Notes under the pieces: model-generated
Seen by the model: only the letters and a program-made list of their open reading frames with translations
Database searches by the model: none
What the model was told of the DNA's origin: nothing
NCBI GenBank assembly: GCA_011319805.1
Contig: SJRY01000050.1
Span: forward strand, 62,001 to 126,000
Origin: Macrocybe gigantea
Lineage: Eukaryota > Basidiomycota > Agaricomycetes > Agaricales > Callistosporiaceae
Direction: 5' to 3'
DNA: 64,000 nucleotides
Shown: positions 22,956-34,737 of the stretch, one piece after another
Layout of the letters: every line of letters starts with the position of its first letter
How positions within the stretch are numbered: the first letter of the stretch is position 1
Position numbers and translations under genes: made by a program

Positions 22956-23719
22956 ACGTGCTGTCGATTCGGCGTTAAAGGAGTGGAGACAAAGCAAGAG
23001 AGCGTCGTCGGTTGGTTATGTGCTGTCAGTATTAAACTCGCATAAAGTTCGGGTCCTGCGTCGTCCGAAGCAGACAGTGAATCTGAATGCACATGAAAAC
23101 GTCAAAGCACAGTCCTGTCGCTCGAAAAGAGCGAGAATCCCGGGTGCTCACGGTTCTCGCCCTAAGTCTAGCTTGAGCAGGTATGTCCGATAAGGGCCAG
23201 CTCAGATCTTGGAACAGTCAAGCCAAAATCGATCCAAGAGAACGTGTTGTTGAGAAGATAAAAGATATAATGGCCAAATGGGCTCTGTTCAGTGCCAACA
23301 GAGAATTACGACGTCGAGGAGGTAGTTCAGAGGGGACTGTTGAAGACAGGGCCAAGGTCGAGTCGACTCGGACGCCCTGTTCGACACGCGAATTACGGCG
23401 CACGTGCTGACTTCAATCACGGGACTGAGCCAACATTGCCTTTGACGGTGTAGAGAACCATTCAATGCCAGCAGATCGCTCAAACTGCTCGACTCCCCCT
23501 CTCCGCTGACGACGACGCTGCAGGCCGGTCAATTTCCGATGTACAGTCTGATACACTGATTCGCACAAACTCTGGAATTTGGTGGTCTATTGCCAAGAGT
23601 CTCGAGACAATACTTTCACCAGATCGCCAGCTCTCTGACGTGTATGCTACCTGTTTAAACCCGGCGTTAGGCTGCGGAGTTAACGATGCTTGGGGCCTCG
23701 TGTTTGAAAAGCACGTTTT
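22956..23719. other. Region upstream of the broken F-box paralog
   Basis: No supportable gene. It presumably contains the promoter of the CDF gene. For the F-box paralog 2 I find no in-frame ATG here: its frame opens after a stop near 23637 with no ATG before the conserved block. Confidence 0.45.
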
Positions 23720-25300
23720 ACTTGTAGCTTCGTGCGCAGTCAAGATCCTCGTCAATGTCTTTTCCAACTTCGACTCGGGTTTTGAGACAGATGAATCGCG
23801 TTCCGCTAGAAAACACCTTTACTGGGCGAGTATTACCTGTAGATTGTTTTCGGCCGCCGCGATCAACGAGCTATGGAGATCGATGGATAGCCTCGTGCCG
23901 CTTTTGAAGCTGTTGCCATCGTTTGCACTGCTGCAAAACATCTATGTAAGGTTTTCTTAATTGATCTCAGTGATTATCCTCGTCCTGACTTTTCAATCAA
24001 TGAAATATAGACTTTTCAACGACCGCTTGCGGCGGCCGAACTAGATTGGGATCGTTTTCGGCTGTATGCTGAGCGCATAGAATGCTTTACTATCCGAGAC
24101 AACAATCGTCACAAGATAGCCGATTCGGTCTACCTGCATCTAGCGAGATTCTGTCCCATCCTTCCCAATCTCCGACGCCTGGTTTGCCATCAGCCCGACA
24201 TCTCAGTACTCTTGTTCACATCTCCGAATTTGCGGGAGGTGGAATACGACGACGGCGTAATTGATGATCTAGCCTGGCAGTCGTTAATATCATTGGCTAC
24301 ACCTAGCGGACCCAAGCTGACATCCGTTATGCTCCGCATGGAACCAATTGTGCGTTCCTTGGACCTTTTGCCCCATTTCCTCACCCTCCGCCGCCTTGAG
24401 ATCGAGTCGCCTATTACGTGGAGACGCCTGACGACACTGGCCCCGCTGGAAGCTCTCGAAGTCTTGGATGTAAAGCTGGTCGAAAATTCCGCGGACGATG
24501 AAGATGTGAAACTTGGATTTCCGAACCTGAAGGAGTTGCGACTCAAAGGAACGTTTCACGACATTCGCGCGATGCTCGATAGAGTCACAACGCAGATCCT
24601 AGAGTCCCTGATCTTCGTTGCCATCTGCGTAAGGAGCCGGGAGTCCGTGGACGAGAATAACAACAAATTCATCTTCAAGATCCCTCGCTACAAAGGATGG
24701 TCTGGCGTCTTTCAGACACTGAACAAGCGCTGGAGTCGTTCACTTACGAGAATTAGCATCGCGCTGGACGAATCTCGGCGCAGATTTGGACAACCGTTTC
24801 CTCCGAATACGTTCTCAGGCCTCTCTCCGTTCGAGCGGCTTGAGTATTTGGCCGTGAACAACACACATTTCTATCCCACCGACGATACCATCGAGCAGCT
24901 CGCGGCAGCGATGGCGATTGTCTATCCGGCGCACCGAATGGCGGCGGTGTCGAGCGGCCATACCAAGTGTCGCTCAAGTCTCTATGTACGTTGGCTGAGA
25001 TTCTCCAACAGCTCCGCTGTCTAGAGGTCGGGATAGATATCGACGCTGACATTCCTGCACTTGATCACACCCGCTTCACTAACTATGGTCTGCGCCATCT
25101 CATCGCGGGGAGCTGCAACACGTCCAGCCCCCGTCCGATCAGGGCCTTGCGCGGTGTCGCCAGGTATTTGCTCCATATCTTTCCTTCCTTGGAAGACGTG
25201 CAGGTTTCCCCGGATCATGCTGCTGGTGATTGGGATACTATTGCAGTGTTTTTGAGGCTCTCCCGGGATCTCTTCCAACCCATTTCCGTCGGTCGCTGAG
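23720..25300 (+). pseudogene. F-box/LRR-like protein, paralog 2 (broken)
   Basis: Same two-exon architecture as the paralog at 26.3 kb. The exon-1 block DESRSARKHLYWASITCRLFSAAAINELW runs to the donor near 23945; exon 2 begins FQRPLAAAELDWDRFRLYAERIE and continues with LRR-like sequence. Two kinds of damage are visible. First, exon 1 has no in-frame ATG after the preceding stop. Second, near 24915, after EQLAAAMA, the frame is lost and the C-terminal part (SLKSLCTLAEILQQLRCLEVGIDID...FPSLEDVQVSPDHA) continues in another frame; compared with the intact paralog about eight to ten codons (the MPNIRDLRLNI segment) are also missing. Loss of codons, not just one base, supports a true pseudogene rather than a sequencing slip. 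Confidence 0.7.
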
Positions 25301-25743
25301 CCAGGCTCAGCATCCGCGCAGCAGGGGTTCTAGACATTGCTGATTGTTAAAGTATCGGTTTTGTATCGCCTTGGATGTTCCGTCGATGAGTCACGCCATT
25401 TCAAACTTTTTCCTTGTTCTTTTGCAAACGAGGCCATCTTCCTATTGTTGGCGCTCCAAGTGCGTGTCACTAGTCCTGCATGTTTCTTTGCACCATGCAG
25501 GACAGATTCATTCGTTCTTGTTCCTGATTCTGCACAACGTCCAATCATGACTTTTTCTCATCGTGACTCCCGGAGATCTCTCAGTCTGTACCAATAGAAT
25601 GGGACCTTTTCCAAGTCTAGATGACCGAGTGGTCAATTGCTATCTGTTGTTTGTCTGTGTAGATCCATATTGAGTCAGCAGGGATCAAAATGGTACCAAA
25701 GCAGCATGTCGTAACGATGTCTTACACGCTGTGCTCGCGAATC

Positions 25744-26161
25744 TGTACCTGCGCTTTGAGATATGGGATGGGGTGGACGACGGGTGCAAGTCGATATCAG
25801 GCGCTCCTGCCTTTTCGATTCCCTGCAAAGCCCGTACAGGCGACCTTGCTAAACGCAATCTGACCTTCGGAGCGCTCACAGAGCCCGCTCTAACTTGTGG
25901 AAATTTATTTCTTTGGAAACCCCGTTGCGGCTCTTCTCGTCGGTTCAGCAAGTAGACAAGCTCGACGTGAGTCACATTTGTGATTAATATTTATGGCAGA
26001 GCATTCTGAGCAAGCTCATCCTCGAACTCGCTACTTTTGATTTCTACGCCACTCGTGTCAGGACCCTCACCGCCACGAATGAGGCTAGGACTATGTCAGC
26101 TACCAATTTCTGCTTGTACCTTCTTCCATTTGTATGTGGTCCACATTTCCAGATTTTCTAG
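25744..26161 (+). pseudogene. F-box/LRR-like relic, paralog 3 (truncated)
   Basis: Short remnant recognised by alignment by eye to its neighbours. A piece reading GDLAKRNLTFGALTEPAL followed, after one missing base at about 25890, by NLWKFISLETPLRLFSS and KLDV at a GTGAGT donor (25971) corresponds to the end of the F-box exon (compare NTIWASMNNLIPLFKILPS). After a short intron with a GGCAG acceptor near 26000, FDFYATRVRTLTATNE matches the start of exon 2 (compare FQTYAKRIRELT). The frame ends at a TAG at 26159-26161 and no LRR portion follows. The next gene begins about 115 bases further on. Similarity is modest, so the call is tentative. Confidence 0.5.
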
Positions 26162-26277
26162 ACCTATCCCAGAAATAAGTTACACCTCTGCTTCTTTCTC
26201 CACGAGTAATCCACGAGGATCATCCATCAGCTTCCAACCCGACCACCATCGATTATTCCCTGCTCTGCATTTCCATC

Positions 26278-28087
26278 ATGTCTGCTCCTTCACCATGGCC
26301 AACGTCTCCCGCCATCAGCATAAAAGATCCCAAATCCGATCTCACACCCTATGAACTTAACCCAACGTTAGCCTCGTTAGTGCTGAACGATCGTGATATC
26401 CTCGAGAATGTATTCAGGCATTTCGGCGCAGGATTTTCCACGGACAAATCTCGTCTCGCTCGAATGCACTTGTACTGGGCTGCCCAGACATGTCACTCGT
26501 TTTCAACTCCGGCCATCAATACGATCTGGGCATCGATGAACAATCTAATACCACTTTTCAAAATCCTGCCATCCTTTAAACTCTTGGATAATGTCTACGT
26601 CAGTCCTTGTTCATCAATGTCTTTCTCCTTAATCTAAGTCATTCAATCAGGCATTTCTGTCGCCAACGATTAAGAAAGAGCCCTATTGGACCGTGTTTCA
26701 AACCTATGCGAAGCGCATCCGAGAACTCACCATGCAGGACATCGAGGGGCCCAAAATCTCTGACTCTGCATATGTTCACCTTGGGCGAATCTGTCCCGCT
26801 CTCTTCTCGAACTTACGGCGTTTGATTTGCATTCATCCAAATATCTCGCTATTGTGCCTCTTCACAACTCCCTATCTCCAAAACTTGCGACACATTGAAT
26901 TCGGAGATAGCACCACCGGTGATCTCGTTGGCCAGGCTGTGGCAACTCTCGTCGCATGCGACGGGCAGAGTCTGCCTATCGCAACGGTCCATGATATCAC
27001 GTTACATCGACCGAGCGATTACACTCTTACCTCAGTGAGGAGACTCTCCAATTTACGTCGCCTAGTCATTGAAATCGACATCACCTTACCATTGTTGACG
27101 GCGTTGGGAGCACTAGAACACCTGGAAGAATTCAGTGTCAAATTATCGAAGAATCTGGGAGAGTTCATGGAAATTGGATTTCCCAAGTTGAAGCATCTGT
27201 GGATAACAGGGACATTCGAAGACGTCTCTCAAATCCTCGATAGGATCGCTGCGCCGACGCTTCTTATGATCAGGATGGTGGTAGTCCCCGTGGCATTTCG
27301 AAAGAAAGTACGAAGTGGAGATTCAAGATTGCATAGTCCTCTGAAGGGGAGGACCAACGTCCGCATGGTGCTGCCTCCTTATGATGGCTGGCTTGGCATC
27401 TTCCGCTGCCTGAATCGGCGTTGGGCGCCGACATTACACAGTATAAGTATTGCACAAGACGAAACACATTACGCATTCACCGAACCACTTCCGTTGGGCT
27501 TGTTCTCAGACCTTTCTCCTTTCCAGCAACTGCAATACTTCGCCACTAACAATACGCGCTTCACTCCCACTGATATTGAAATTCACAACCTGGCAGCCGT
27601 GATGCCAAATATACGCGACCTCCGCTTGAATATCTCTGATTGCGCAAAAGACGTTCAAACTTGGGAACCTCCCAGGTCGCCTAGTATCAAAGCCCTTTGG
27701 GCACTAGCAGAACTGTGCCCGAAGCTGCATTTCCTCCAAATCGGACTGGACTTACAAGACATCCCTCCGTTTTCAGACGACATGATCCTGAACCATCGCC
27801 TCAAGCACCTCTCTGTCGGGAGTTTGCCCCTCGGTGTTGCTTACGACGTGAAGAAGTGCCATGACGTCGGCAGACATATCTTCAGGTTATTTCCTTACCT
27901 TGAAGACATTCAGACATGGCCCGACCATGCTGAGAACGTTTGGAAGATGGTTGAGTTGGTAGTCAGGTCATTCCAGGATGTTAGCTATGATATCTTGAGA
28001 CGCGCGTCTGCAAATCGAGGTGCCAGCAGATTGATGCAGGACGCTGATCAACATCCGTTTTGTTGTAAAATCCAGTTCCTCATCTGA
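26278..28087 (+). CDS. F-box/LRR-like protein, paralog 4 (intact)
   Basis: Two exons. ATG at 26278; exon 1 holds an F-box-like region (LNDRDILENVFRHFGAGF...ARMHLYWAAQTCHSFSTPAIN) ending in LLDNVYV at the donor near 26600; exon 2 begins after TCAATCAG near 26650 with AFLSPTIKKEPYWTVFQTYA. About 460 residues of LRR-like repeats follow (LQNLRHIEFG, LSNLRRLVIEI, LEHLEEFSVKL, FPKLKHLWITG, LRDLRLNISD-like, CPKLHFLQIGLDL), then PYLEDIQTWPDHAENVW. Stop at 28085-28087. No correction needed, which makes it the reference copy for the tandem family. Likely SCF substrate adaptor; target unknown. Confidence 0.75.
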
Positions 28088-28160
28088 TTATACAGCAATA
28101 AAGTACGGTACATACTGTACAGGATCCACAGTATGTGAAAGGCACGCCTAGAGAATTCGA

Positions 28161-30084
28161 TCACTTGCGGTTGACGAGCAGGACCATCAGCTTCTTGTAC
28201 GATCCGCTCGTTTCGGATGCGACGCGGGCCTCCAGAAGCTTTCCTGTTCTCAACTTGTACGCCTCTCTGATCGCGCCCATGCGTCTCGGGTCCCATTGCG
28301 CACGCAGGAGTCTGATGCACGAGAGAGGAAAAATCATGAACATTCACATTTGCGAAATAACCACGCCAGACTTGCCTCCAGACGAGCTGCTTGTCCTTCG
28401 TTCCGAGTCCCACCATGGCTTTGTCGATGAGCTTGGCGTCGCGCCAGATCCCTTGCCTGTCGCGCTTGGGTTTCAGGCCGTCGACGATGTGCAGGAGGCC
28501 ATCACGCATGTGCCCAGAGCTGTGATAGACGAATGATTAGTTTAATTAATGGTATGGGAAGAGTAAGATTAATTTACAATTCTTTCTTGATGATCTTCTT
28601 CAGACTCTTGTGCTTGTACGAGTACTCTTTGATCCTGTGTGAGAGGTTGAACTCTGTGAGATATCCAAAAAAGGCAGGAAAAATGTGAAGCGCTTACACC
28701 TCTGTGATGTGAGGATGCGATCGGTTGATGAGGATGTCGCAGAAGACCATCTACAAGGAAGTGTTTATTCGTGAGAAAGAGGGCTACACGACTGGGAATC
28801 AAGAACGGCTCGCCTCATCTGTTCCAACTCTTCCCTGGCCCGCTCTGTACAGCGCGTCCACGTCTCTCGCGACTTGTGCTTTGTCGACGGGCGTCGAGTC
28901 GGGAGGCGTGCTCGTCGTCAGAGCCATCTGGAACACTAGGCGATGTTCACAGAGATTATGAACGTATAAAAATGGTAAAAGAAAGGGACTTACTGCGCTT
29001 CGTCTTGACGCTCAAGTCATTGCAGACATCTTGGACGAGGTCACGGCCATAGACGTGGCGGTAGGTCGAGATGAGGAGGCCCAACTCTGCGCTAGATCGG
29101 CAGAGGAGGACTTCGGTGAGGATCTCTTCGCTTGTTCTGCGTATCTGTCAGTGGCGATTGAATGTAGTGACGAAGGTAAATGACACGTACCCAGCACCCG
29201 AGACAGCGGAGCGAACGAGCTCTGCGTCCCAAAGCAAGGGGCCCATGATCAACCCCTTCAAACCCATCCTGCATGTGCGTGAGACGAAGCGGAGGTCAGC
29301 CATGTACGTCGAGCGAATATGTAGTAGATTTAAGACGAATTACCCGAAATAGCCGCTGGTTTCACTCTCGACGACGGACAGAAGGGTCTTTCCAGTCTTG
29401 GCAAGGAAGTAATGAGCAAGCGCGTCGCGTTGTGCGATGGTTAGGTTGTTAACAGTTTCCGTGACTGAAAGAGGCGCCGAAAATATCCTGTGTTCAAAAT
29501 TTTGTCGGATTGACTATTGAAGACTCACGCAGCTTGTCATTAGTGCCAAATCCCTTCGTGGCGCCACGAACCGCGTCAAAGTCAGGACCGGGATTGTACC
29601 CCGGCAGTGGCTGTACAGCCGAGCTCGGGATGAACGGATCCGGGACGGGCACGCCGAGGTACCATAGTTGGTTCGGGGCGTGCTGAGGGGCGCCCGGGTA
29701 CGGAACAGGCGGCTGTGGATACGCCGGGGCATACGGCATGGAGGCTGGGGTATGACGCGTTATATGGAGCTGCGTATCCCTGGGGCGGTGGGCCTGGAGG
29801 AGGTGGGTACGTGGGCTGATAGTGCTGCTGTTGGGCGCTCATCGGGTACGGAGGCTCGTAAGGCTGGGGCTGCGTAGGCGGGAAGTGCTGCGCATGGTGC
29901 CCGTCGGGTCGGTTTCCTGGGACCGGGGGTGGAGGCCCGTAGGTGGGGGCATAGCTTCCGCCTGGATAAGAGGACATGTTTACCGAAGGCGGCGAGTGCA
30001 AGTTCTGGTAATTGTGACAAAAGTCAAGGAAAACGAGTTTCATATTAGGAGGTGACTCACCGGAGGAGGCTGACCGATTGGCAT
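28161..30084 (-). CDS. Annexin with Pro/Tyr-rich N-terminus
   Basis: Calcium-dependent phospholipid-binding protein. Minus strand. The N-terminal arm is P/Y/Q/G-rich (PPPPGPPPQGYAAPYNASYP) as in annexin VII/XI types. Core repeats: DFDAVRGATKGFGTNDK (repeat 1), VNNLTIAQRDALAHYFLAKTGK, the type II Ca2+ site MGLKGLIMGPLLWDAELVR, SGAGTSEEILTEVLLCRSS, GTKDKQLVWR (repeat 4) and a C-terminus SGSYKKLMVLLVNRK with stop at 28161-28163. About nine short introns. ATG at 30084 (MPIGQPPP) splices in frame to the exon at about 30021; ATG 29977 is an alternative. At 29747-29750 a run of four C (coding strand) shifts frame between the arm and MPYAPAYPQPP; three C would keep it open, so one extra base is suspected. 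Confidence 0.85.
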
Positions 30085-30902
30085 GCCGGGCTGGATCTAA
30101 AGATTTGTTAGTTTGAATTCATGATTGTTTGGTGATTCGCGTTCGGTGAATCAACGGACTTGTTCATTATTGTAAGACGGCTATGGTATGGACATGAGCT
30201 TATATCACACTAATTCAGTTAAATCGGGATGAATGGTTACTTACATTGTAGGAACTGGCAGACCTTGATGTTGGGAATATGGTGGAAATGACATTTCGAT
30301 GATCGTTTAGCGCCGCTCGAGATGCGGAATTTATACACAATAGAAACAGGTGGCAGTGACATTTGTGGCAGTACATTGACACTTGGACGCCCGCACGTAC
30401 ACGGATTAGGCAGAATCTGAGGAACCGGACATAGGTTCAAGTCAGAAAGATGCACAACAGCCATTTAACTATGCAGTTCATAGTTTGAGCTGGAAAGTGA
30501 CTCGGCTTGCTGGCAGGCTTAGCTTATTCGATTAGCTATCAGATTAGATCCGGTTGCATATGGGAACGCCATCAGTGCAAGACGACCACGTTCAATATTT
30601 CAGCAGCTGATGCTGCCAGTTTGACATGGAACCGAGGAATCTGATTATGGACTGATTCCGACGCTTCTGGTACAAAGAGAAGCCAGGTGCTGTTGCTCCC
30701 TGCCAGCTGGTCTCAACGTACCCATCCTTGCTCTCCGCCTTGCTCCGGTTCTGTCCCTTTATTCGCCTTGTCTCTGAGAGCTAGACAGTTATCGAGTCAG
30801 TTTCGGATCCGCGTCGTTCTTGAAGGCTTCCAGGGGAATTCCAAAGACAGTGTCGAGGCCGATTCGCTATCACTCCTTATAACCAGACGCTCCTTTGGCG
30901 CA
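30085..30902. other. Divergent intergenic region, annexin / small unknown gene
   Basis: About 800 bases. It may include untranslated or further 5' exons of the annexin gene (splice-like acceptor near 30098). No other gene supported. Confidence 0.4.
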
Positions 30903-31540
30903 ATGAGCCATCCATACAGCGCAGCGGCTAGCTATATCTATGCGAACGAGTGAGTTCAGATTCTTGATACGGCCGGAAAAGCTTACCCACCTGGTCCGAA
31001 GTATGTCCCTACACCAACATACCCCACATATCCATCGTATGATCGCTTCCGGGAAACAACAGCGCCTCTTGGGCCATACTCGAACTTGCGCAGCATCATG
31101 CCAGTGAGCACTATCATGACTATGTCCAGACGTCTGTTTCTGATTTTTATCGTTTTCCCCCGTTTTTCCCTTCTAGATGCATTCTTTGATAACGTTGCAA
31201 CAGTCCCAGTCATGGCCGGACGACAACCGGATATCAATGCAGGCCGTGAGCGAACCGCGGCTATCGACTTGGAGCAGCGAATACGGTCTCATCATCTCCA
31301 ACCGGAAACAATCATGGCGACGCAAGACTGTCCGAGGCTTTCAGGTGAGACAACCCTCCCCTCTTCGCCGTTCCGTAACAAAATGCTGACAAGAATCTGC
31401 AGAAACGAGTGAGAGGTGCTCTTCGAAACATTCACAGCTTTTTCACCCTTCGTTGGGTGACGATACCGCGCCCGTCACTGTCGACGGTGAACACTTATCC
31501 AAAGCGTGATCCGAGAGCACCGTCACCTTTTGACTTTTGA
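30903..31540 (+). CDS. Small Tyr/Pro-rich protein of unknown function
   Basis: Proposed multi-exon gene. Exon 1 from ATG 30903 reads MSHPYSAAASYIYANE to a GTGAGT donor; exon 2 about 30985-31103 reads AYPPGPKYVPTPTYPTYPSY and on to SNLRSIMP; exon 3 starts near 31177 (MHSLITLQQSQSW...SWRRKTVRGFQ); the last exon from about 31402 reads KRVRGALRNIHSFFTLRW and ends in PRAPSPFDF with TGA 31538-31540. Introns have GT donors and AG acceptors. The exon 1-2 join is off by one base with the visible signals, so either the boundary is wrong or a base is missing. Not recognised; coding nature inferred from residue composition and splice signals. Confidence 0.45.
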
Positions 31541-31892
31541 GCAGAAAAGTAGGCATACCCCGTCATTTGGACAACTTTCTTCTCCTTTTTATTATACTAT
31601 CATTTCATGGACTGCTTATCAGCTTTGTATTCGACACATTTCATGCATGGACCAGCGTTGTAACTTTTTTTTTTGTTCCCAGCAGGGAATCAAATGGGGG
31701 TTGTAGTGTGTGCTTACATAATTCCTCAGAAAACTGTGGGAAAGTGAAATCGGTCGAACGTGGTTGGTCGCTGTACCGAACGACGAGCTAAAGCCGTCCC
31801 AATAATCTACTTCCTTCTCTGTGGGCTGATTGCCCTGGCCCCGTAAACCTTTCTGATACCTCGTTCTACCATTTCTCTTCTACTTTCCCGTA
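31541..31892. other. Intergenic/promoter region of the complex I gene
   Basis: About 350 bases, pyrimidine-rich near the 3' end (TTCTCTTCTACTTTCCC just before the ATG), typical of strongly expressed fungal genes. No gene. Confidence 0.45.
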
Positions 31893-34737
31893 ATGTTGCG
31901 CATCGTGCCTAGCGTGTCGCGGCCCTCATCGACGGGATTACTCGGAAAGGTCATCACCTCATCGCATTCGCCCCGTCCAGGTGAGCACCGTCCGTCTTTA
32001 GACTCTGGAGTGCTCCAGCAGAGATTTTTGCGCATAATTGACGTGTCGGATGCTCGCTAGGTCGTCGGACGTTCACTTCGTCTTCAGCGCGGCAGGCAGA
32101 TATCACCTTGACTGTGGATGGAAAGGAAGTCACGGTGCCCCAAGGTCCGTTCATGTCTTGTCCACTATTTCATTTTCCGTGACCTAGTCCTCTGCTCTAC
32201 AGGATCCGCTCTCATTCAAGCTTGCGAAGCTGCGGGGGTCACAATACCACGGTGCGTTGACTTGTTATATGCGCGTCTGTCTCGCATGCTCATCCTGTGC
32301 TTTGTAGATTTTGCTATCATGATAGGTACGCTGCTGAGCACTAACTAAACAACGTAGTAATCTAACACGGGTCCCTCTTCAAGGCTGGCTATTGCGGGCA
32401 ATTGTCGGTGAGCAATACCTCGCCCGGTATGTGATATGCACCTTTACTTATTTCCGACTAGTATGTGTCTGGTGGAGGTGGAGCGGTCTCCTAAGCCTGT
32501 AGCATCCTGGTAAATATCAGAGCCGATGCCGTTGCAAAGAGACTCATATTGTTTCAGTGCCATGCCAGCTATGCCTGGTGCCAAGGTTTTTACCAACACT
32601 CCCATGGTTCATGAAGCTCGGTAACTGCCTTTTCTCCGTGTGTGTGTGCCTTTTTATATGTCCTTTCAGCGAGGGTGTCATGGAATTCCTGCTTGCCAAC
32701 CATCCCCTTGATTGCCCCATCTGCGACCAGGGTGGTGAATGTGACTTGCAAGATCAGTCGCTGCGATACGGCTCGGACCGCACACGGTTCCACGAGATCA
32801 CTGGAAAGCGCGCCGTGGAGAACAAGGACCTCGGACCTCTCGTCAAGACGTCCATGAACCGTTGTATCCAATGTACGCGTTGCGTGCGATTCGCAAACGA
32901 GGTTGCTGGAGTCGAGGAGCTCGGTACGACGGGGCGTGGAAACGACATGCAAATTGGAATGTATGTTGAGAAGACCATGGATTCGGAGCTCTCCGGAAAT
33001 ATTGTCGACCTATGTCCTGTTGGCGCTCTGACGAGCAAGCCCTACGCGTACCATGCACGACCATGGGAGCTGAAGAACACTGAATCTGTGGACGTCATGG
33101 ACGCAGTAGGGTCGAATATTCGCGTCGATTCTCGTGGTGTGCAGGTCATGCGCATTCAACCCCGGACTAACGACGATGTCAATGAGGAGTGGATCAGCGA
33201 TAAGACGCGTCACGCACACGATGGACTGAGGTTCCAACGGTTGACGACGCCTCTGGTCAAAGAGGGTGACCGGTTCGTGGCGGCTAGCTGGGAGGACGCG
33301 TTGAGTGCCGTTGCGGCTGGTCTCGCCGCGTCGGGCGCGACGGGCGATGAGGTACAGGCCATTGCTGGACACTTGGCGGATACGGAGTCTCTGGTTGCAT
33401 TGAAGGACTTCATCAACCGCCTCGGGTCTGATAACCTTGCCCTGGACCAGGTCGGTGGCACCGCGCCGCCCGTACACGGCGTCGATGTGCGCTCGAATTA
33501 TCTCTTCAACTCGACCATCCCCGGTGTCGAGGATGCAGATGTCATCCTCCTAGTAGGCACAAACCCTCGACACGAGGCCGCCGTCCTCAACTCGCGCATT
33601 CGCAAGAGCTGGCTGCATACCGGGCTGGAGGTAGGAATGATTGGTGAGCGGGTTGACACGACCTATGGCTACGAATACCTCGGCGACAGCGCCAAGGCTG
33701 TGTCGGAGTTTGTTGCTGGCAAGGGCGAGTTCGCGAAGAAGTTCAAGGCGGCGAAGAAGCCCTTGATCATTGTCGGTAGCGCGCTGGCGGAGCACCCTGA
33801 TGGTGCTGCAGTGTATAATGCGCTGTCCAAGTTTGCAGAGACGAACAAGGACAAGTTGGTGACGCCAGAGTGGAATGGATTCAGCGTCTTGCAACGCGTG
33901 AGCTCAAATACACTGTCTTCCCTAATCATAGCTAATGATTCTGATGACTTTGATAGGTGGCTTCACGTCCGGCAGCATACGAGGTCGGCTTTGTACCCTC
34001 CAAGAAGGCCTCGACGACGAAACCTAAATTTGTCTACCTCCTCAATGCCGACGAAATCGATCCTAAATCGATTCCTCAGGACGCATTCGTTGTGTACCAG
34101 GGACACCACGGCGACATTGGGGCTCAGCTGGCAGATGTTTGCCTGCCGGGCGCTGCATACACAGAGAAAGGCACGACGTGGGTTAACACGGAAGGTCGCT
34201 CCCAGCTAGGACGCGCCGCTGTACCTCCTCCCGGCGCCTCGCGCGAAGATTGGAAGATCGTTCGGTGAGTCGTCATCAGTAATGATTCCCGACTTGAAAT
34301 AGCCCACCGCTTACATGCGTTTCGCGTCCGACAGCGCCCTCTCGGAGGTTATTGGTTCACCCCTGCCGTACGACAACGTCCTGGAGCTCCGCGATCGCAT
34401 GTGGGAGATTTCCCCTGCACTTGTCCGACATGATACCACGGAACACACGTCCGTCGACGTCGCGCTGGCCGGACTCAAGTCAATAGCCGCCAGCACGGCC
34501 GGCGCCAAAATCTCTGGTGCCGTCTTCCAGAAGCCTATCAGCAACTTTTATCAGACGGATCCAATCTCACGAGCGTATGTTTTTTCTTGTAGTGGTTTGG
34601 AAGTTTGGAATTCTTACCATGAACGGCTGCCTCTTCGCAGGTCTGTGACGATGGCGCAATGTACACGCGCTTTTATTAAGGGTGAAAACTACGGTTTTAC
34701 CGAGACGGGCAAAGGATCGGAAGCTGCATTCGCATGA
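31893..34737 (+). CDS. nuo78: NADH:ubiquinone oxidoreductase 78-kDa subunit (complex I, NDUFS1/NUO78)
   Basis: Iron-sulfur subunit of mitochondrial complex I, carrying N1b, N4 and N5 clusters. Start ATG at 31893 with a basic, Ser/Arg-rich mitochondrial presequence. Several tiny 5' exons encode the 2Fe-2S ferredoxin-like domain ([62 protein letters not shown]). The large exon from about 32671 has [14 protein letters not shown] and [16 protein letters not shown] (cluster ligands), then [15 protein letters not shown] and the molybdopterin-oxidoreductase-like domain lacking Mo. Three 3' exons end at TGA 34735-34737 ([15 protein letters not shown]). Reads through without correction. Nuclear-encoded and highly conserved; identification is secure. 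Confidence 0.96.

Noticed and set aside
25610..25700. tRNA-like stretch (GACCGAGTGGTCAATTGC)
   Set aside because: Resembles a D-arm, but I find no matching acceptor stem, anticodon arm or GGTTCGA-type T-arm.
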